Positions 22,898-34,500 of a DNA stretch of 60,000 nucleotides are shown here, piece after piece (the stretch's first letter is position 1; each line of letters opens with the position of its first letter). Made by a program: the position numbers and the translations under genes. Source of the DNA: Symsagittifera roscoffensis (taxonomy: Eukaryota > Xenacoelomorpha > Acoela > Convolutidae); contig NC_087062.1 of assembly GCF_963678635.1 (NCBI RefSeq), positions 43,788,395 through 43,848,394 of the forward strand, given 5' to 3'. The notes under the pieces are model-generated. The model ran no database searches and was not told the DNA's origin. It saw only the letters and a program-made list of their open reading frames with translations.

Positions 22898-23435
22898 AAC
22901 AAGACTGCTCGTATCAGGGCAAAGCCCTGATTGTTCCGGCTGCCTTTTCAGGTTTATCGAGCAGTAGTAACATAAAAAAATTAAGTATTATAAAAAAAAT
23001 TGAAATCCTTTTTTTCTAAAATTTGAAATTTTTTTTATGAAATCATCACCCCCACACGCCATATAAAGTTTAAAAGAATAGATTTTGCTCATTGTAACAA
23101 AACAATTATGGCAAATAAGTTTCTTTCAACCAATTTGGAACGATTTCAAAGACGGATTAAATCTCCGCTTACGCATTAATAGAGCGAAATATATCGCGCG
23201 TTAATTGTCCCAAATTGTCCGAATTGGCAATCTTTAAACCCTCATAACTTCACCAAAAATGATCACAGGTGAAATATCTTTTCAAATTTGAGCTCAGGAC
23301 AACAATAACTTTTCAATGATATAATAAAATTCTGTCAAAAATGGCTAGTTAAAAAGTCGAAATTTGTCTGAAGAAAAAAATAACGCACCCCAAGCACAAA
23401 TATTCCGTCACTTTCGTATCGAAAATCGGAACAAT
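22898..23435 (-). mobile_element. Dual-hairpin element, copy E (inverted)
   Basis: Inverted copy facing copy D across ~150 bp. Begins AACAAGACTGCTCGTATCAG with hairpin CAGGGC-AAA-GCCCTG and ends CTTTCGTATCGAAAATCGG then AACAATT. The arrangement repeats that of copies A and B at 4.39-5.83 kb. Confidence 0.75.
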
Positions 23436-23462
23436 TGAAGACTAATAGAAACCAAACTTAAG

Positions 23463-23545
23463 CGTTCCGCTCCGGGAATCAATCCCGCAACCTGCCGAGA
23501 ACAAGCATAAGATTCGACCAGCAGGCCAGACTTCTGACAACTAAA
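23463..23545 (-). repeat. tRNA-like SINE head
   Basis: Minus strand: TGGCCTGCTGGTCGAATC (A-box side) and GGTTGCGGGATTGATTCCCG (B-box side) with about 35 nt between. A degenerate tRNA-like unit; the B arm can form GCGGGA..TCCCG. Confidence 0.45.
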
Positions 23546-24698
23546 GCTCTAACGCAAGATTTTATAGTAAACATTAGGCTTTATTGAGGTGCTTTAATTG
23601 AACATTATAACTTCTGCGACTTCATAAAAACGCAAAACAATTTTGCACAAAAACTTTGCCAATGAAAGTGCAATTTTAATGGAGAAAATGAACTTTTATA
23701 TAACACAAGCGCCAAACTCCGGTTGATCAGAAAACAAACAGCTTCAAAAATAAGTCAACCCATAGGCTTAAAAAAACTAGCACGTCTAACTTACACATAC
23801 TCGCAACAGTAAAAGAAGGCTTCGATAAAAGACGACTATAGGCCCAATTGAAATACGCATAAATTCTATCTGCAGAACTGCCTCGCTTTGCACAAAATCC
23901 AGACATTTTTCAGATGACTACAATCAAATGGCTACACAATATATCAGTGCGGTACGTTTATGAGAGCGTTTTCTCAAATTAATCTTTAGTCAAGTTGCTG
24001 AATGCACTGGAATACTATGGGGTCTTCTCTGAAAGTTCCGCACCAGAAACTTCTCAAGAACAGGTCTGCAAGACGCTTCGCTTGAGTCTTCAACTAACGG
24101 TTAGGATTTGATACAAAACATTTCACACAGAAGCGACGCGGAACTTCGCAACACTTGAGATACGGCAAAACAGCAGACAAAAAATAAAACGATAGCCCTC
24201 AAGTCGAAAAAAAATTAAAAGTCGAAGAAATAAATTTCATAAACTTCATGTTCAATTTGACAAAAAAAACACTTCCCGCAACACAATCATAGGGGTGAAC
24301 TAAGTATTCAGGTACAAAATGCGAGCGTCAACTAGGCCGGTAAAACTCTCGTTGAGCCGAAAACAAATTGCTGTCGGGAAAAACTTTGAGCTTTAACCTT
24401 TTGCAATATTGAAAATTTCATCCTTTGTGATTCCTGAGGGACGTAAAAAATATGTTTTCCATCAAACTACATAAAATTCTGTCACTAAGACAATAAAACA
24501 AAGCCAAAACCATTGATGCCAAATAACTCTTTCAATTAAACGAAACCGATAAAGAAAACATGCTAAGTCAGGGGTAGTAAATTTACATCACAGAGTAAAT
24601 CATAACAATTGCAACTACAAGGAAACTTGCTTACAGCACAAGAAAATTATGTAACGTGGCAATCATTTTTTTTTCTAAATCAAGCTATCAAATGATTC

Positions 24699-24758
24699 AA
24701 GTGTTAACCTGAAAAAAACCTGTAATCCGATTTGATAAAGCTTGCTATTCGCAAGCAT
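24699..24758 (+). repeat. Hairpin-type repeat end (copy 4)
   Basis: GTGTTAACCTGAAAAAAACC, TGTAATCCGATTTGATAAAG and GCTTGCTATTCGCAAGC in the same order as copy 1. Confidence 0.55.
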
Positions 24759-25384
24759 AAAAAGTGTTTGATTTTTCCAACAATTAAAGTTAAACGCTTC
24801 GATTGCCAGAAGTCTCCGGTAAAGCATTTAAATACTGAAATAAAATTTTCAATTTTGGTCGAAGAGCAAAAATGCATGGTTTTTATTGCACAAACTCTGC
24901 TGAAATATTCGTCGCATTTTTGCTAAGTAATGTTTTTTTTTATAAATTGTTAGAGCAAAAAGTGAAAATTTTCTTTCAACATTTTCTTTTTGACGTCAGC
25001 CACGATTGCGTAATAAATCGATTTTGAAAAGTTCAGTGGTCTGATTACGTCCAAAGGAGAAATTAATTTGTTGAGACCTTCATAATTTATTCCATGATGG
25101 TTCCAGTCTATCTATATATTAATGAAATGACATGTTTTTCGTAGTCATATGATGCAATGATTAAGAAAAACCACCGAGCACAACATAAAAGAAGGCTTAA
25201 GAGCTATTCAGAGCAACCATCGAATATTCTAAGGTCTGGAATATTCTTAAATTTTTTTTTTGACAAAAGTCAGAAACTCGTTTCAATTGCTAGGCTAGAA
25301 AATACCTGCCCACCTATTGTCCAAGATTTTGCAGTTAAGGATTGATTTCAGATTGAAACGAATCAAACTGCAACCACTATGCTC

Positions 25385-26130
25385 AGAAAACCTAACTTTT
25401 AGCAAACCGATTTGCGGTCTATGAAATAACTTGAAATAATTTGAAGTTTCAGAGCTCGAATAGCTTGCTTAGAACAACTTCAACTTTTAGCGAATGGAAT
25501 CAGTCTATAAACTAACTTGAAAACTTTTCGCAAACCAATTCAATCTAGGAAATAAATTGAAATGTTTCAAAAGTTCATTGCTTGAATAGCTTGCTTGAAT
25601 AAACTATTTTGCAAACTGATTTGCTCTATGATACTACTAGAAATTTTTCGAACTTCCTTTGCTTGAATAGCTTGCATAAGAAAATTATAACTTTTCGCGA
25701 AACGAATCGGTCTAAGATACTCCTTGGATTATTTCGAAGTTCCTCGCTCACTTAGCTCGCTTGGAAAAATTAACTTTTTGCACAACATTTCAGTCTAAGA
25801 GAAAACTTGAAATATTTGAAACTTTCATAGCTTGAATAGCTTGCTTGGAAAAAACCTCTCGCAAACCGATTTGCGGTCTATGAAATAACTTGAATTATTT
25901 CAAACTTTCATAGCTTGCTTGGAAAAAACCTCTCGCAAACCGATTTGCGGTCTATGAAACAACTTGAATTATTTCAAACTTTCATAGCTTGAAGACCTAG
26001 CTCAGTAAAAATTTAACTTTTCGCACGCTTTTTCGCTCTATGAAACATTTTGAAATATTTCAGAGTTTCATTGCTTGAATAGTATGCATAGGAAAACTAA
26101 CTTTTTGCAAATTGATTTGTACTATGATGG
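25385..26130. repeat. Satellite-like tandem array, ~85 bp unit, about nine units
   Basis: Units follow the pattern AACTTTT(C/A)GCAAACCGATTT, GCGGTCTATGAAA, AACTTGAAATATTTCAAA, TTTCATAGCTTGAATAGCTT, GCTTGGAAAA. The two units at about 25855-26005 are nearly identical, while outer units are diverged or partly deleted. No coding content. Confidence 0.8.
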
Positions 26131-26281
26131 TTTTTTGTCGTCTGTTTCTGAACCGGGTTTTTTCTCCTTCGCTCGTTTAAACGCAATTAGATGACGCAAT
26201 AAAAGCAATTCGATAAAAAAAAATGAGAAAAACTGATTTATAGAAGTCAATTAGACTTCAACATCTTTTTATATGATAGAA

Positions 26282-26631
26282 GCCATTGAAATGGTACTAA
26301 CGACTTTGGCAAGTTGCAGCAATCCACCCCAGAATCCACCGCCACCTGATGTTGACGCCACTTTGAAGACTGTACTAATTCCAAGGTGAAAGTTGATAAT
26401 CGCCAAAAAAGCCTCCCAAAATCAAAAGGTGTCCCCCGCAACACAAAAGCCCAGTCGAAATCAGCGGGCAGGTCAATAATTTGCAGCCGTTATTGTTTTT
26501 TGCTTCTTCTATAGCGATGTAATATGGTCTGCTATAATCATTAATACAGTAAGAAAGCAGCGAGCTTCTAGGAAGAAAATGAATTGGTAGACCGAAGTCC
26601 ACAGGAAACGTAAAGTATGCTGATGGAAATG
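26282..26631 (-). other. Candidate exon(s), unassigned
   Basis: This stretch is richer in G+C than its surroundings. On the minus strand an open reading (26375 up to an AG acceptor-like CCATCAG near 26632) encodes a Cys-containing hydrophobic run, LLTCPLISTGLLCCGG then HLLILGGFFG, which could be a membrane segment, and stops at TAG. Further on, the minus strand reads KVASTSGGGGFWGGLLQLAK to a stop. On the plus strand the same place reads a proline-rich stretch (NPPQNPPPPDVD) between a TGATAG acceptor-like site and AAGGTGAAAG. These cannot all be true. I do not recognise any of them. Confidence 0.2.
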
Positions 26632-27198
26632 ATTTGTTATTTCAACTTCTATATACAGGAAAAATCTTATTAATTTGAGCAACACTTGCGCCGCAAATGT
26701 TTGATTAAAGCTGTTTTCATCTTGCGCTGAACTTAGCAAACAATGGTTCAAGAAAGTAAGGAAATGAGCTGGATCGAATGACAAGTAGAAAATGGTCTGC
26801 GGTAATTTTTTTTCAATAAATCGATCTCGCTATTTCACAAATTTCGGTAGCCAAAATAGCATATCTAATCTACTTAATAGCAATGATTAAGACGCTTACC
26901 TTCGTAGAGAATGAACGGCTTACTGTTTGTTCACGTTGCTTCTTGGGTTATTAAGATGGAATTTTTAATTTGCAAAGAAAATTTTATGTCTGAATTGACT
27001 GTTAATCTAGAACTGAATAATGCTGTTGGGTTGTACGCTATCAACTAGTCTGCAGCAATTGAAGATGCTGATATTTTTTCATCGTCAACTGTACGACATA
27101 AATTAAATCTCAGATATTTAAGAGTTGATTAAGATGTTTGCAGCAGTTACCATTCAGATTTATTCGATTCGCTACGGCGGTTGATTAAATTTGTTTTT

Positions 27199-27309
27199 TC
27201 AGGACACTTTTCTCCGCAAATGAGAGGCGCCCATTCAACGGTTAAAACTGCATTTTTCGCTGCAGCGGCTAAGGGTATAGGACAAAAGTGGAATAATTTC
27301 GCCCCATAA
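27199..27309 (+). other. Weak candidate terminal exon
   Basis: A good acceptor-like TTTGTTTTTTCAG is followed by about 35 codons (HFSPQMRGAHSTVKTAFF, then AAAAKGIGQKWNNFAP) ending in TAA. The composition is more coding-like than the flanks. No upstream exon or protein family was recognised. Confidence 0.15.
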
Positions 27310-27500
27310 AGAGAGAAAGCAGAAACGTGTGTGTAGTTAATGCATTTGAAATCATTTCCTGGTTAGCGTTTATGTTTTCTAATTCACCATCAAAAAGGGT
27401 TAGGGGGGCCTTATAAATCCGAACGGCATCTGATAGTGATGCAAATAAGCTCTAACTAACTTCACTACAACGCCACCGGTCAGGCAAGAACACCCCCGAA

Positions 27501-27583
27501 ATGCATCACTTTATTCATCGCTAATAAATCAAATCTATTCAACTCTGAAGCGCTTCAATGAGTTCAATCTAGCCGAGTTAATG
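27501..27583 (+). repeat. 83 bp duplicated segment, copy 1
   Basis: ATGCATCACTTTATTCATCG to CTAGCCGAGTTAATG; matches 28825-28907 with only a handful of differences. The two copies flank the last coding exon of the transporter gene. Confidence 0.8.
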
Positions 27584-28338
27584 AGTCCCCGGTAACACTT
27601 ATTCGCCATTCATTAACAAAAGCCCCCCCCCACCTCACACGCAAACAATAATAGCCCTTCATCGATCGCGCTGTGAAACTGTCGTAAATTCTGGAACTTC
27701 CATTATTTTTCACGGAAAAATCAATTGAAGAATAATAAAAATTCAAATAGGAGCTATATTTAAGTGTTCAATAAAATACAGTTTACATAATAGGGTTTCA
27801 GAGTACATTTACAGATTTACAAATTTACACGTCACCTACTAGTATTTTCATTCTATGTCTATATAATTAATAATATAAATCACCTCATCTATACGTCAAA
27901 ACTTCAGGTCAATTAAATATAAATCCGTTGAAATTTACAATTTCCGGCTCCAAGACGGAACAACCTTGATCAATAGTGAGCCCTACAGCTAATCTATGGA
28001 AGTACAAAAGATACGCAATAACAGTAGCAGAAGTAGTAGGATTATAGTTCGGTCTATTTTTTAGTTTACAATCTAAAAGAATGCGAGAATTAGAATAAGG
28101 TAATGGAGCAAGGGAGAACTGAGTAATTGGTTGGTACAATTTTTTATCCTACGAAACTGAAGGTCTTCCCTGGGGAAGGTGCATTATGTCCTTATCAAAT
28201 ATTCCACAAATTACTCGGTCTTATTCAAATTGGATTAAATAAATTATCAGATAAAAATCTTTTGTTCCTTTGTTTTAATTGCTTTTCATCTTTCCGCCAC
28301 TGGCGCCCTCAGGCTGACGACCTTTGTCCCAAATATGT

Positions 28339-28536
28339 TCAAACACTGCTCACTACTTGTTTATCATGCTCTGTGAACTTTGATCCCGCAACAAAATGTT
28401 CACTCGTTGGTGTGCTTTCAATCCCTGCAGTAGCATTGGTCCCACCTGGATTCAATCCTCCAACGCCTGCTGAATCAGGCTGCCCGTCGGGTTTCCGTTC
28501 TACCCTGCGTCTGACAGGGACAGCTTGAAACATCTT
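28339..28536 (-). CDS. SLC6 gene, last exon: cytoplasmic C-terminal tail
   Basis: After an acceptor AAAATACAG it reads [15 protein letters not shown], then a Gly/Asn/Thr-rich tail ending [10 protein letters not shown] and a stop at 28341-28339. The frame is exactly the one required by the preceding exon (phase 0), and composition is much more coding-like than the flanks. SLC6 tails are poorly conserved, so the assignment rests on position, phase and composition and not on similarity. Confidence 0.6.
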   Translation of the reverse strand, partial: KMFQAVPVRRRVERKPDGQPDSAGVGGLNPGGTNATAGIESTPTSEHFVAGSKFTEHDKQVVSSV

Positions 28537-31500
28537 CTGTATTTTCTAAAAATAAAAAAAAACACCATCAACATTGTTCACAGAGGCGAAGCTGAGCTTC
28601 ACACCACTTGCGATACAAAACAAGAAAAAAATTCAAAAAAAAATCGAAAAAGTGAAAAAAATAGATCTATCAAAAAAATAAGGCTACTTATGAAACAAAA
28701 ACATGTGAAGACAATAGAATGTGAAATAAACATCGTAGATAGTGTGCCCTGTCAGAAACCCTTCAACCCGAAAAAAAATCAACAAGACATGACTTATGAA
28801 AAGTTAATCAGTCCACCTCGCTAAATGCATCACTTTATTCATAGCAAATAAATCATATCTATTCAGCTCTGAAGCGCTTCAATGAGTTCAATCTAGCCGA
28901 GTTAATGCAAGGGTGAAAAGGATTATCACGCGCGTGAATCTGATTTTGAACGTTTCTAACACAGGCGAAGTAGAGCTTTTCATCAATTTCGACACAGAGT
29001 CGCTCTATAAAGCTCAAAAAAATAGAAAAAAGCCTCGAATTAGTAAAACTGACATACCTCTCAGGTTCGAACCTGCAACCTGGAGATTAAGAGGCCCACA
29101 CACTAACCACTCAGCCACGGAAGCTTAATAGATGCCAAACACCAGCAACAAATAAAGGAGAGAAAGATACTATGCAATTTCCAATGCTTCAGTGAAATTT
29201 CCAAATAAGCGAACACCTTTAACTAAGAGTTAGGTTAGAAAAAAGGCGGTTCGTAATAATAAACTAAGCTGATCTCAAGTGTAATAAAACGCAACTCTAA
29301 CACTGCAAGCTACAGAATAAAAAATGACACGAGAGTTTTTAAGACAAACTTTTTTATGGTAAAATGAAAATTATCAATTCCAGAAAAACAGTCGGGAAAC
29401 GCAACCGCCATCAAATGAGCGTTGATTAATAACCGAGCAGCCACTAAGCCGACAATTCGTGGATAGATGTCCATTGATCCGGAAACAAAAAAAACTAGCC
29501 AACTGACAGTTGGACAAGAGCGATGAACGCAAGAATGCACAAATGAACGCAAGGCTTTTTTTGATAAAAACAATTAATCGCTGCAAAATTTGATGATTAA
29601 ATTTCAAGTTCGAAATTAGAAGTAATAACGTTTTTCGCGACTTTCACACTTTCGCTGTTCGGGAGTGGTCTTTTAAAAAAGGAAATGAAGTAAACAAAAT
29701 TAAATCAAAAGTCAAACCGCAAAAAATCGAATTTGCTCGTAAAATTTTTTTAAAACTTCAGGAAAATAAAACACTGACCTATAAAATTACCATGACCTAT
29801 ATAAGAGCACTTACTACGTTCATTACTCTTATAAAACGCCACAAGATATTGTTGTAAAATGTTGAGCGAATAAGTTTTAGATTTTTCAAAATTTTGACAC
29901 CACAACATACTTGAATTATCTTAAAATAATAGTAATAAAGTGCTGTCTTACGAACAGCACAAAATTAACTGACTAAACCGACAAAACATCGCCGAAACTA
30001 TTTAGGCCGAATACAGATTTTAAGCGAAAAAATCTCAGGGATAGAAAAATTACAGATTAAAGGATTAAATCAACGCACTTGCAATCAAAATGCAAATTTC
30101 TTACACCGCAAGGAGCATCGACATCCGCGATGTGCCAACTAAGCTGAAAAACATAAGCAGACAAAAGAAAGTCTGACAATTAAATTTTTCACAGAAAAAA
30201 AAGCATTCTCATGCATGCTGGAAAAAAATTCCGACGTGACTCAAACCCAAGACCTAAGGGTGCAAAGTTATCTGCGTTACCTCTTGATCAAGAGGGAAGG
30301 ACCCTGGAAGTTTTTAAGTTGCAAGAATAAACAAGCTCAACTTCTTACGGAGAAAAAATGACCTCGAAATTTTGTCGACTTAATTCCCATTCAAGTAATT
30401 ATTATCTCCAGCTGTCACAAAATTCGAAAACACCAAAAACAATTGAGGAGCTAAAACTTAAATGGCGTGAATGAGTTACCTGTGAGATGGTGGGTGCAGG
30501 TGTGGTGAAGAAACAGAATATCATGTATCCAGGTATCCAGATAAGCGAAGAGAAGAAGATGCAGTATGCAACGATGTCCGACCACCAGGGGTACACCTCC
30601 ATGCTGTCCGGCTGTTGGGAGAGGAAACTCAAGTCTCGGATGGAGAAACACGTTATTATCTGAACAAAGCCCAACCATTAGCTATATCATATACAAAACT
30701 GCAACAAAAACTGAACTTGTAAGGTTAACGTTAATTTCAATTTTCGCTCTCGAACTTGTTTATTGATTAAGTTGGTCAGCACAACAACTGCAGTTTAAAA
30801 GATCGTCCAAACAGACAAAGTAATACTAATAATAATAATACACGGAGGAGAAGCTGCGCTCCGCAAACACCAGCGACCTAGTTTTTAGATGAAGACTTCC
30901 GCACCAACATTTTTAGATTAAGCCCTTAATATCAAATTTAGCAAGCAGTTTTCGAGAAACGTAACAAAATTTCTACAAAAAGGAACAAAAATTTGCATAG
31001 GAATTTTTCCAAAGTCCACATCAGCTTTTCTACAGAAAAACAGGGTAAAACAGACTACGCGGGGAAAATCTAAGCACCATGTTCGTCATGAAAATCAACC
31101 TCAGAATCAGCAGGCTAGTTTGTGAACGGCCAAAATTACCAACAATTGGACACTTTCTAAGGCCATATTTCTTTCAAAACGCAAGGCGTAGTCACATGCA
31201 GTGTTAAAGATTCGCATAACATATTTTTTTTCGGTTAAACCCTTAATCTCCGATTTGTCAGTGCAGTTTTCGAGAGGTCATAATTTTTCTACCAAAATTT
31301 AAGGAATAGTCGCTTGTGCAAGCGAAAACCCTATACTTGGTTCTTTTGATTGTGACCTTCCTCTCAGATTGGTGCATTTAATCTTTGAGAAAATGAAAAG
31401 TTTCAAAACAAATAGGCCAAAAATTGCTCTAATGAAACTTTCAGAGGCCGTAGAACGTGCGGTAAAATGAAAAGATACTAGCGAAATATGCACGAACTTA

Positions 31501-34500
31501 AAAGAGAAGCCGTTTTCTCCATTGGTACCATTTTTGAAACGTTTTAAGTATTTTTAGGAAAAAAATCAAACTTCTGCGAAGAGTGCGAAGCAATTTCGAA
31601 AGCGTCGCAAAAAAAAAACAGCAAATCCCATATATTTTCAGGAACACATGTTTTTTTTTCAAACAAGAGCTAGCACTAGCCAAAAAAAGCAGCAACATAT
31701 ACCATTAAATTGTTTATGCTTAAATAAACTTAATTATGATTAAATTGAAAATACCAAAAGTGCCACCCAATGAGTACTTAGTTTGCCACCGAACGACTTA
31801 GTTTAGGAAAAAAAATTCGTAATAATACACTACGCTTCGCTTTTGTAAATAAAAACAAACGTGGTTTCAGCGAATCGCAGAGGAACTATCAGCAGGCTTA
31901 AAGACCCGTCTAAAGATGTCCAATTGTTTTAACTCTCCACATTCCACACTGATTTTTATGACCGAAGTTTTTTTTGCGCTTAGAACCACTTTGGCCGTTT
32001 TATGCAACTAGAACTTTCACGTGGTAACACTATTGCAGCCTGAATCCTGAATCGGTCAGGCTGTGGTAGACCTGAAGCTGGTGGTAAGTGAGAGCTCACA
32101 CACTATCAATGTTAGGTCAGGAGATCGAATACACGATCTGACGCTCTTAAAAAGAACGCATTACTATTATGCTAAGTATTGCTAAGAAAACTATTTGTTC
32201 ACATTCAATGCTATTGACTCGAGTCACCTATTTAGCTTATGATGAAGAAGATACTCACGACTAGAAAAGCTGGTCCCAAGAATGCCCAACACAATACCCA
32301 GTAATGGCCAGGAGTCATCCCAATCATCTCTGTGATATCATCTCGCAGACGTTTGAATCCTACATCAGAACACAAAATATTTTGAATTACAAATTTGAGA
32401 GAGTTTCTAATCATTCGTTATCTTCGAGTATGAAGTAGAAAAATCAAAGGGCAACAAAAGTAGCCAAGACTCAGCTCTAACCGTAGCAATAGCAAACAGT
32501 CAATGTTTCCAATAGTACGACAATAATCATCGGGTTGGCAGTCCCATATTCCGCATAGATGCGCTCCATGAACATTCCTCCCTAAATAAACACTTTTTAA
32601 GAATACGATTATCTTTACTATGTATTTTTTGTTAATTGTAATACACACACATTTCAGATACCATTATCTCAGCTACTTGTACATTGGAAAATGTGCAAAC
32701 TTTTAGAGCAAACAAAGAGATTAAATAAATACTTTAGTTTCTTTAGGACTCACTGTAGAATTAAACTAGTTTCGCTAGTTTATACATAAGCGATGTCGTT
32801 TTTGTCGCAGCCCTGTTCATTCATGCGGACTGAACTTACTCTGGTGGTGGTTGGGAGTGCCCCGAAGAAGCAGCAGGTGATGAGGACTAGAACAAAACAC
32901 TCCCTGTGCTTGCCTAGCACGTTGGGGAACTGGTCACTCAGTGCAGTGATGATCGACTCCAGACCACCAAACTAAACAGCCAAAATACTGTCACATTTCC
33001 GCCAGGGCAGCCTGTGATTCTGGACATCGAGATTTGATTTTTAACATAGATAAATGTTGTAACCATTTGTTTAACTTTTCTTCTACAATTTTCGCACATC
33101 ATGACAAACTTGATATATATTTTTCACACTTCTCCAGGAATGTTTACGTTAAACACAAGTTTTATGCATGATGAAAACAAAAGTGATCACTTACAAGATG
33201 GAAACGAAAGTATAAATCTCTCAGGCTACAAACTGAGGTTGGCTGTTCATTCGTCGAGTTAACTACTAACTGTGCTGTCGAGGCCGAGTGTGATCAGCAT
33301 GAAGAAGAACACAAGTGCCCACAGGGTGGACCAGGGCATATTAGCTATTGCCTCCGGGTACACTTCGAACACCAAACCAGAGCCTGAAAAGAAAAACATA
33401 GCCAACAGACACTTTGAAAAGAGTCATGAACGCAAGAGAAAAAAATGCTGACTTGTTTTTTGAAAAAATATCAAATTTCAAAGAAACAAATATATTGCCT
33501 TAAAGCTCTTTCATTTTCTCGGGCAATTGGTAGATATGATTGCTACTTTTTGATACAATTAACCCAATATGAGAAAACCTGATCAGTAAGTATAACTTTA
33601 ACTTCGCTGAAAAATCTGAAAATTAAATTTGAAATTAGAAGTCGATCACATTTTTTGTGCCCTTTACACTTTCGCTGTTCCATGATGGAGTTCACCTTCC
33701 TTTTAACAAAGGAAATGAACTGAACTTAAAAAGCAATCAAAAACTAAACCGCAAAAATTAAAATCAAAGACTTTTTCCTGAAAAAAAAAAACAAAAAAAG
33801 CACAAAGACCTATTATATAAGAGTATTCACAACATTCATGACTCTTACACAATATGCGAAACGAACGCCCGTGAAAAACATTGCAATTTCATGTTTCAAC
33901 GGTTGTTATCGGTTCTTGGCGACTCTTGTTCTGATCACACACCTCATACATCACTGAGAAACTATCTATTGTTCTCAGAATGTTAGCTGTTTTTCCAAAA
34001 CTGCAAAAATCATTCAGATGCAACAGACCTTCTTTGGCCACATTTTCTATGTTCTTTCCCTGCTTGACTGCCAGATATCCGAGAACGGAGAAAATGACGA
34101 ATCCAGCCAAAAAACTGGTGAGGCAGTTGATAACTGAAGTCACAATGGCGTCTCGGTAGCAGTTGTTGTGGAAGGGGTTGTAACTGGCTAGAGCCAGGAG
34201 GACGCCAAAACCGGGTCCCAAGGAAAAAAAGATTTGCTGTGCCGCCTCTTTCCACACCTATTGACGACACAAATTACTTTTTAATGAAAATACCGTTTAG
34301 AATATCTAGAAGGCATTTTCAACTAATTTTATATATTTCATGTGCAATATTTACCGTAATTTCTAGAATTTTCTCGGGCACTGGAGTTAAGTAGTACTTG
34401 ACTCCCATCATTGCACCAGGTAGCGTCAGACCTCGAATTAGCAGACAAAACAGAATGATATAAGGCGCAGTTGCCGTAATCCAAACAACCTTAAACAGTT

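Larger units (their letters stand above)
23436..25384. other. Spacer with repeat fragments
   Basis: No gene supported. Holds a tRNA-like head (23463-23545, minus), a GAAGCGACGCGGAACTTCGC motif (24130-24150) and a hairpin-type repeat end at 24699-24758. Open frames at 24732-24926 and 25157-25345 lack any recognisable content. Confidence 0.5.
26632..28338. other. Spacer downstream of the transporter gene
   Basis: No supported gene. Contains one weak plus-strand candidate terminal exon (27199-27309) and one copy of an 83 bp duplicated segment (27501-27583). No clear AATAAA on the minus strand was found just past the transporter stop at 28339. Confidence 0.45.

Noticed and set aside
28127-28528. 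133-codon plus-strand frame as a gene
   Set aside because: It is antisense to the predicted last SLC6 exon, where the minus-strand frame has the correct phase and acceptor.
29059-29125. Functional tRNA gene
   Set aside because: A and B boxes are perfect, but the acceptor stem does not pair and the anticodon stem is weak; better explained as a SINE head.
30820-30845. AAT microsatellite as a feature of interest
   Set aside because: Only four to five triplet units; common in such AT-rich DNA.
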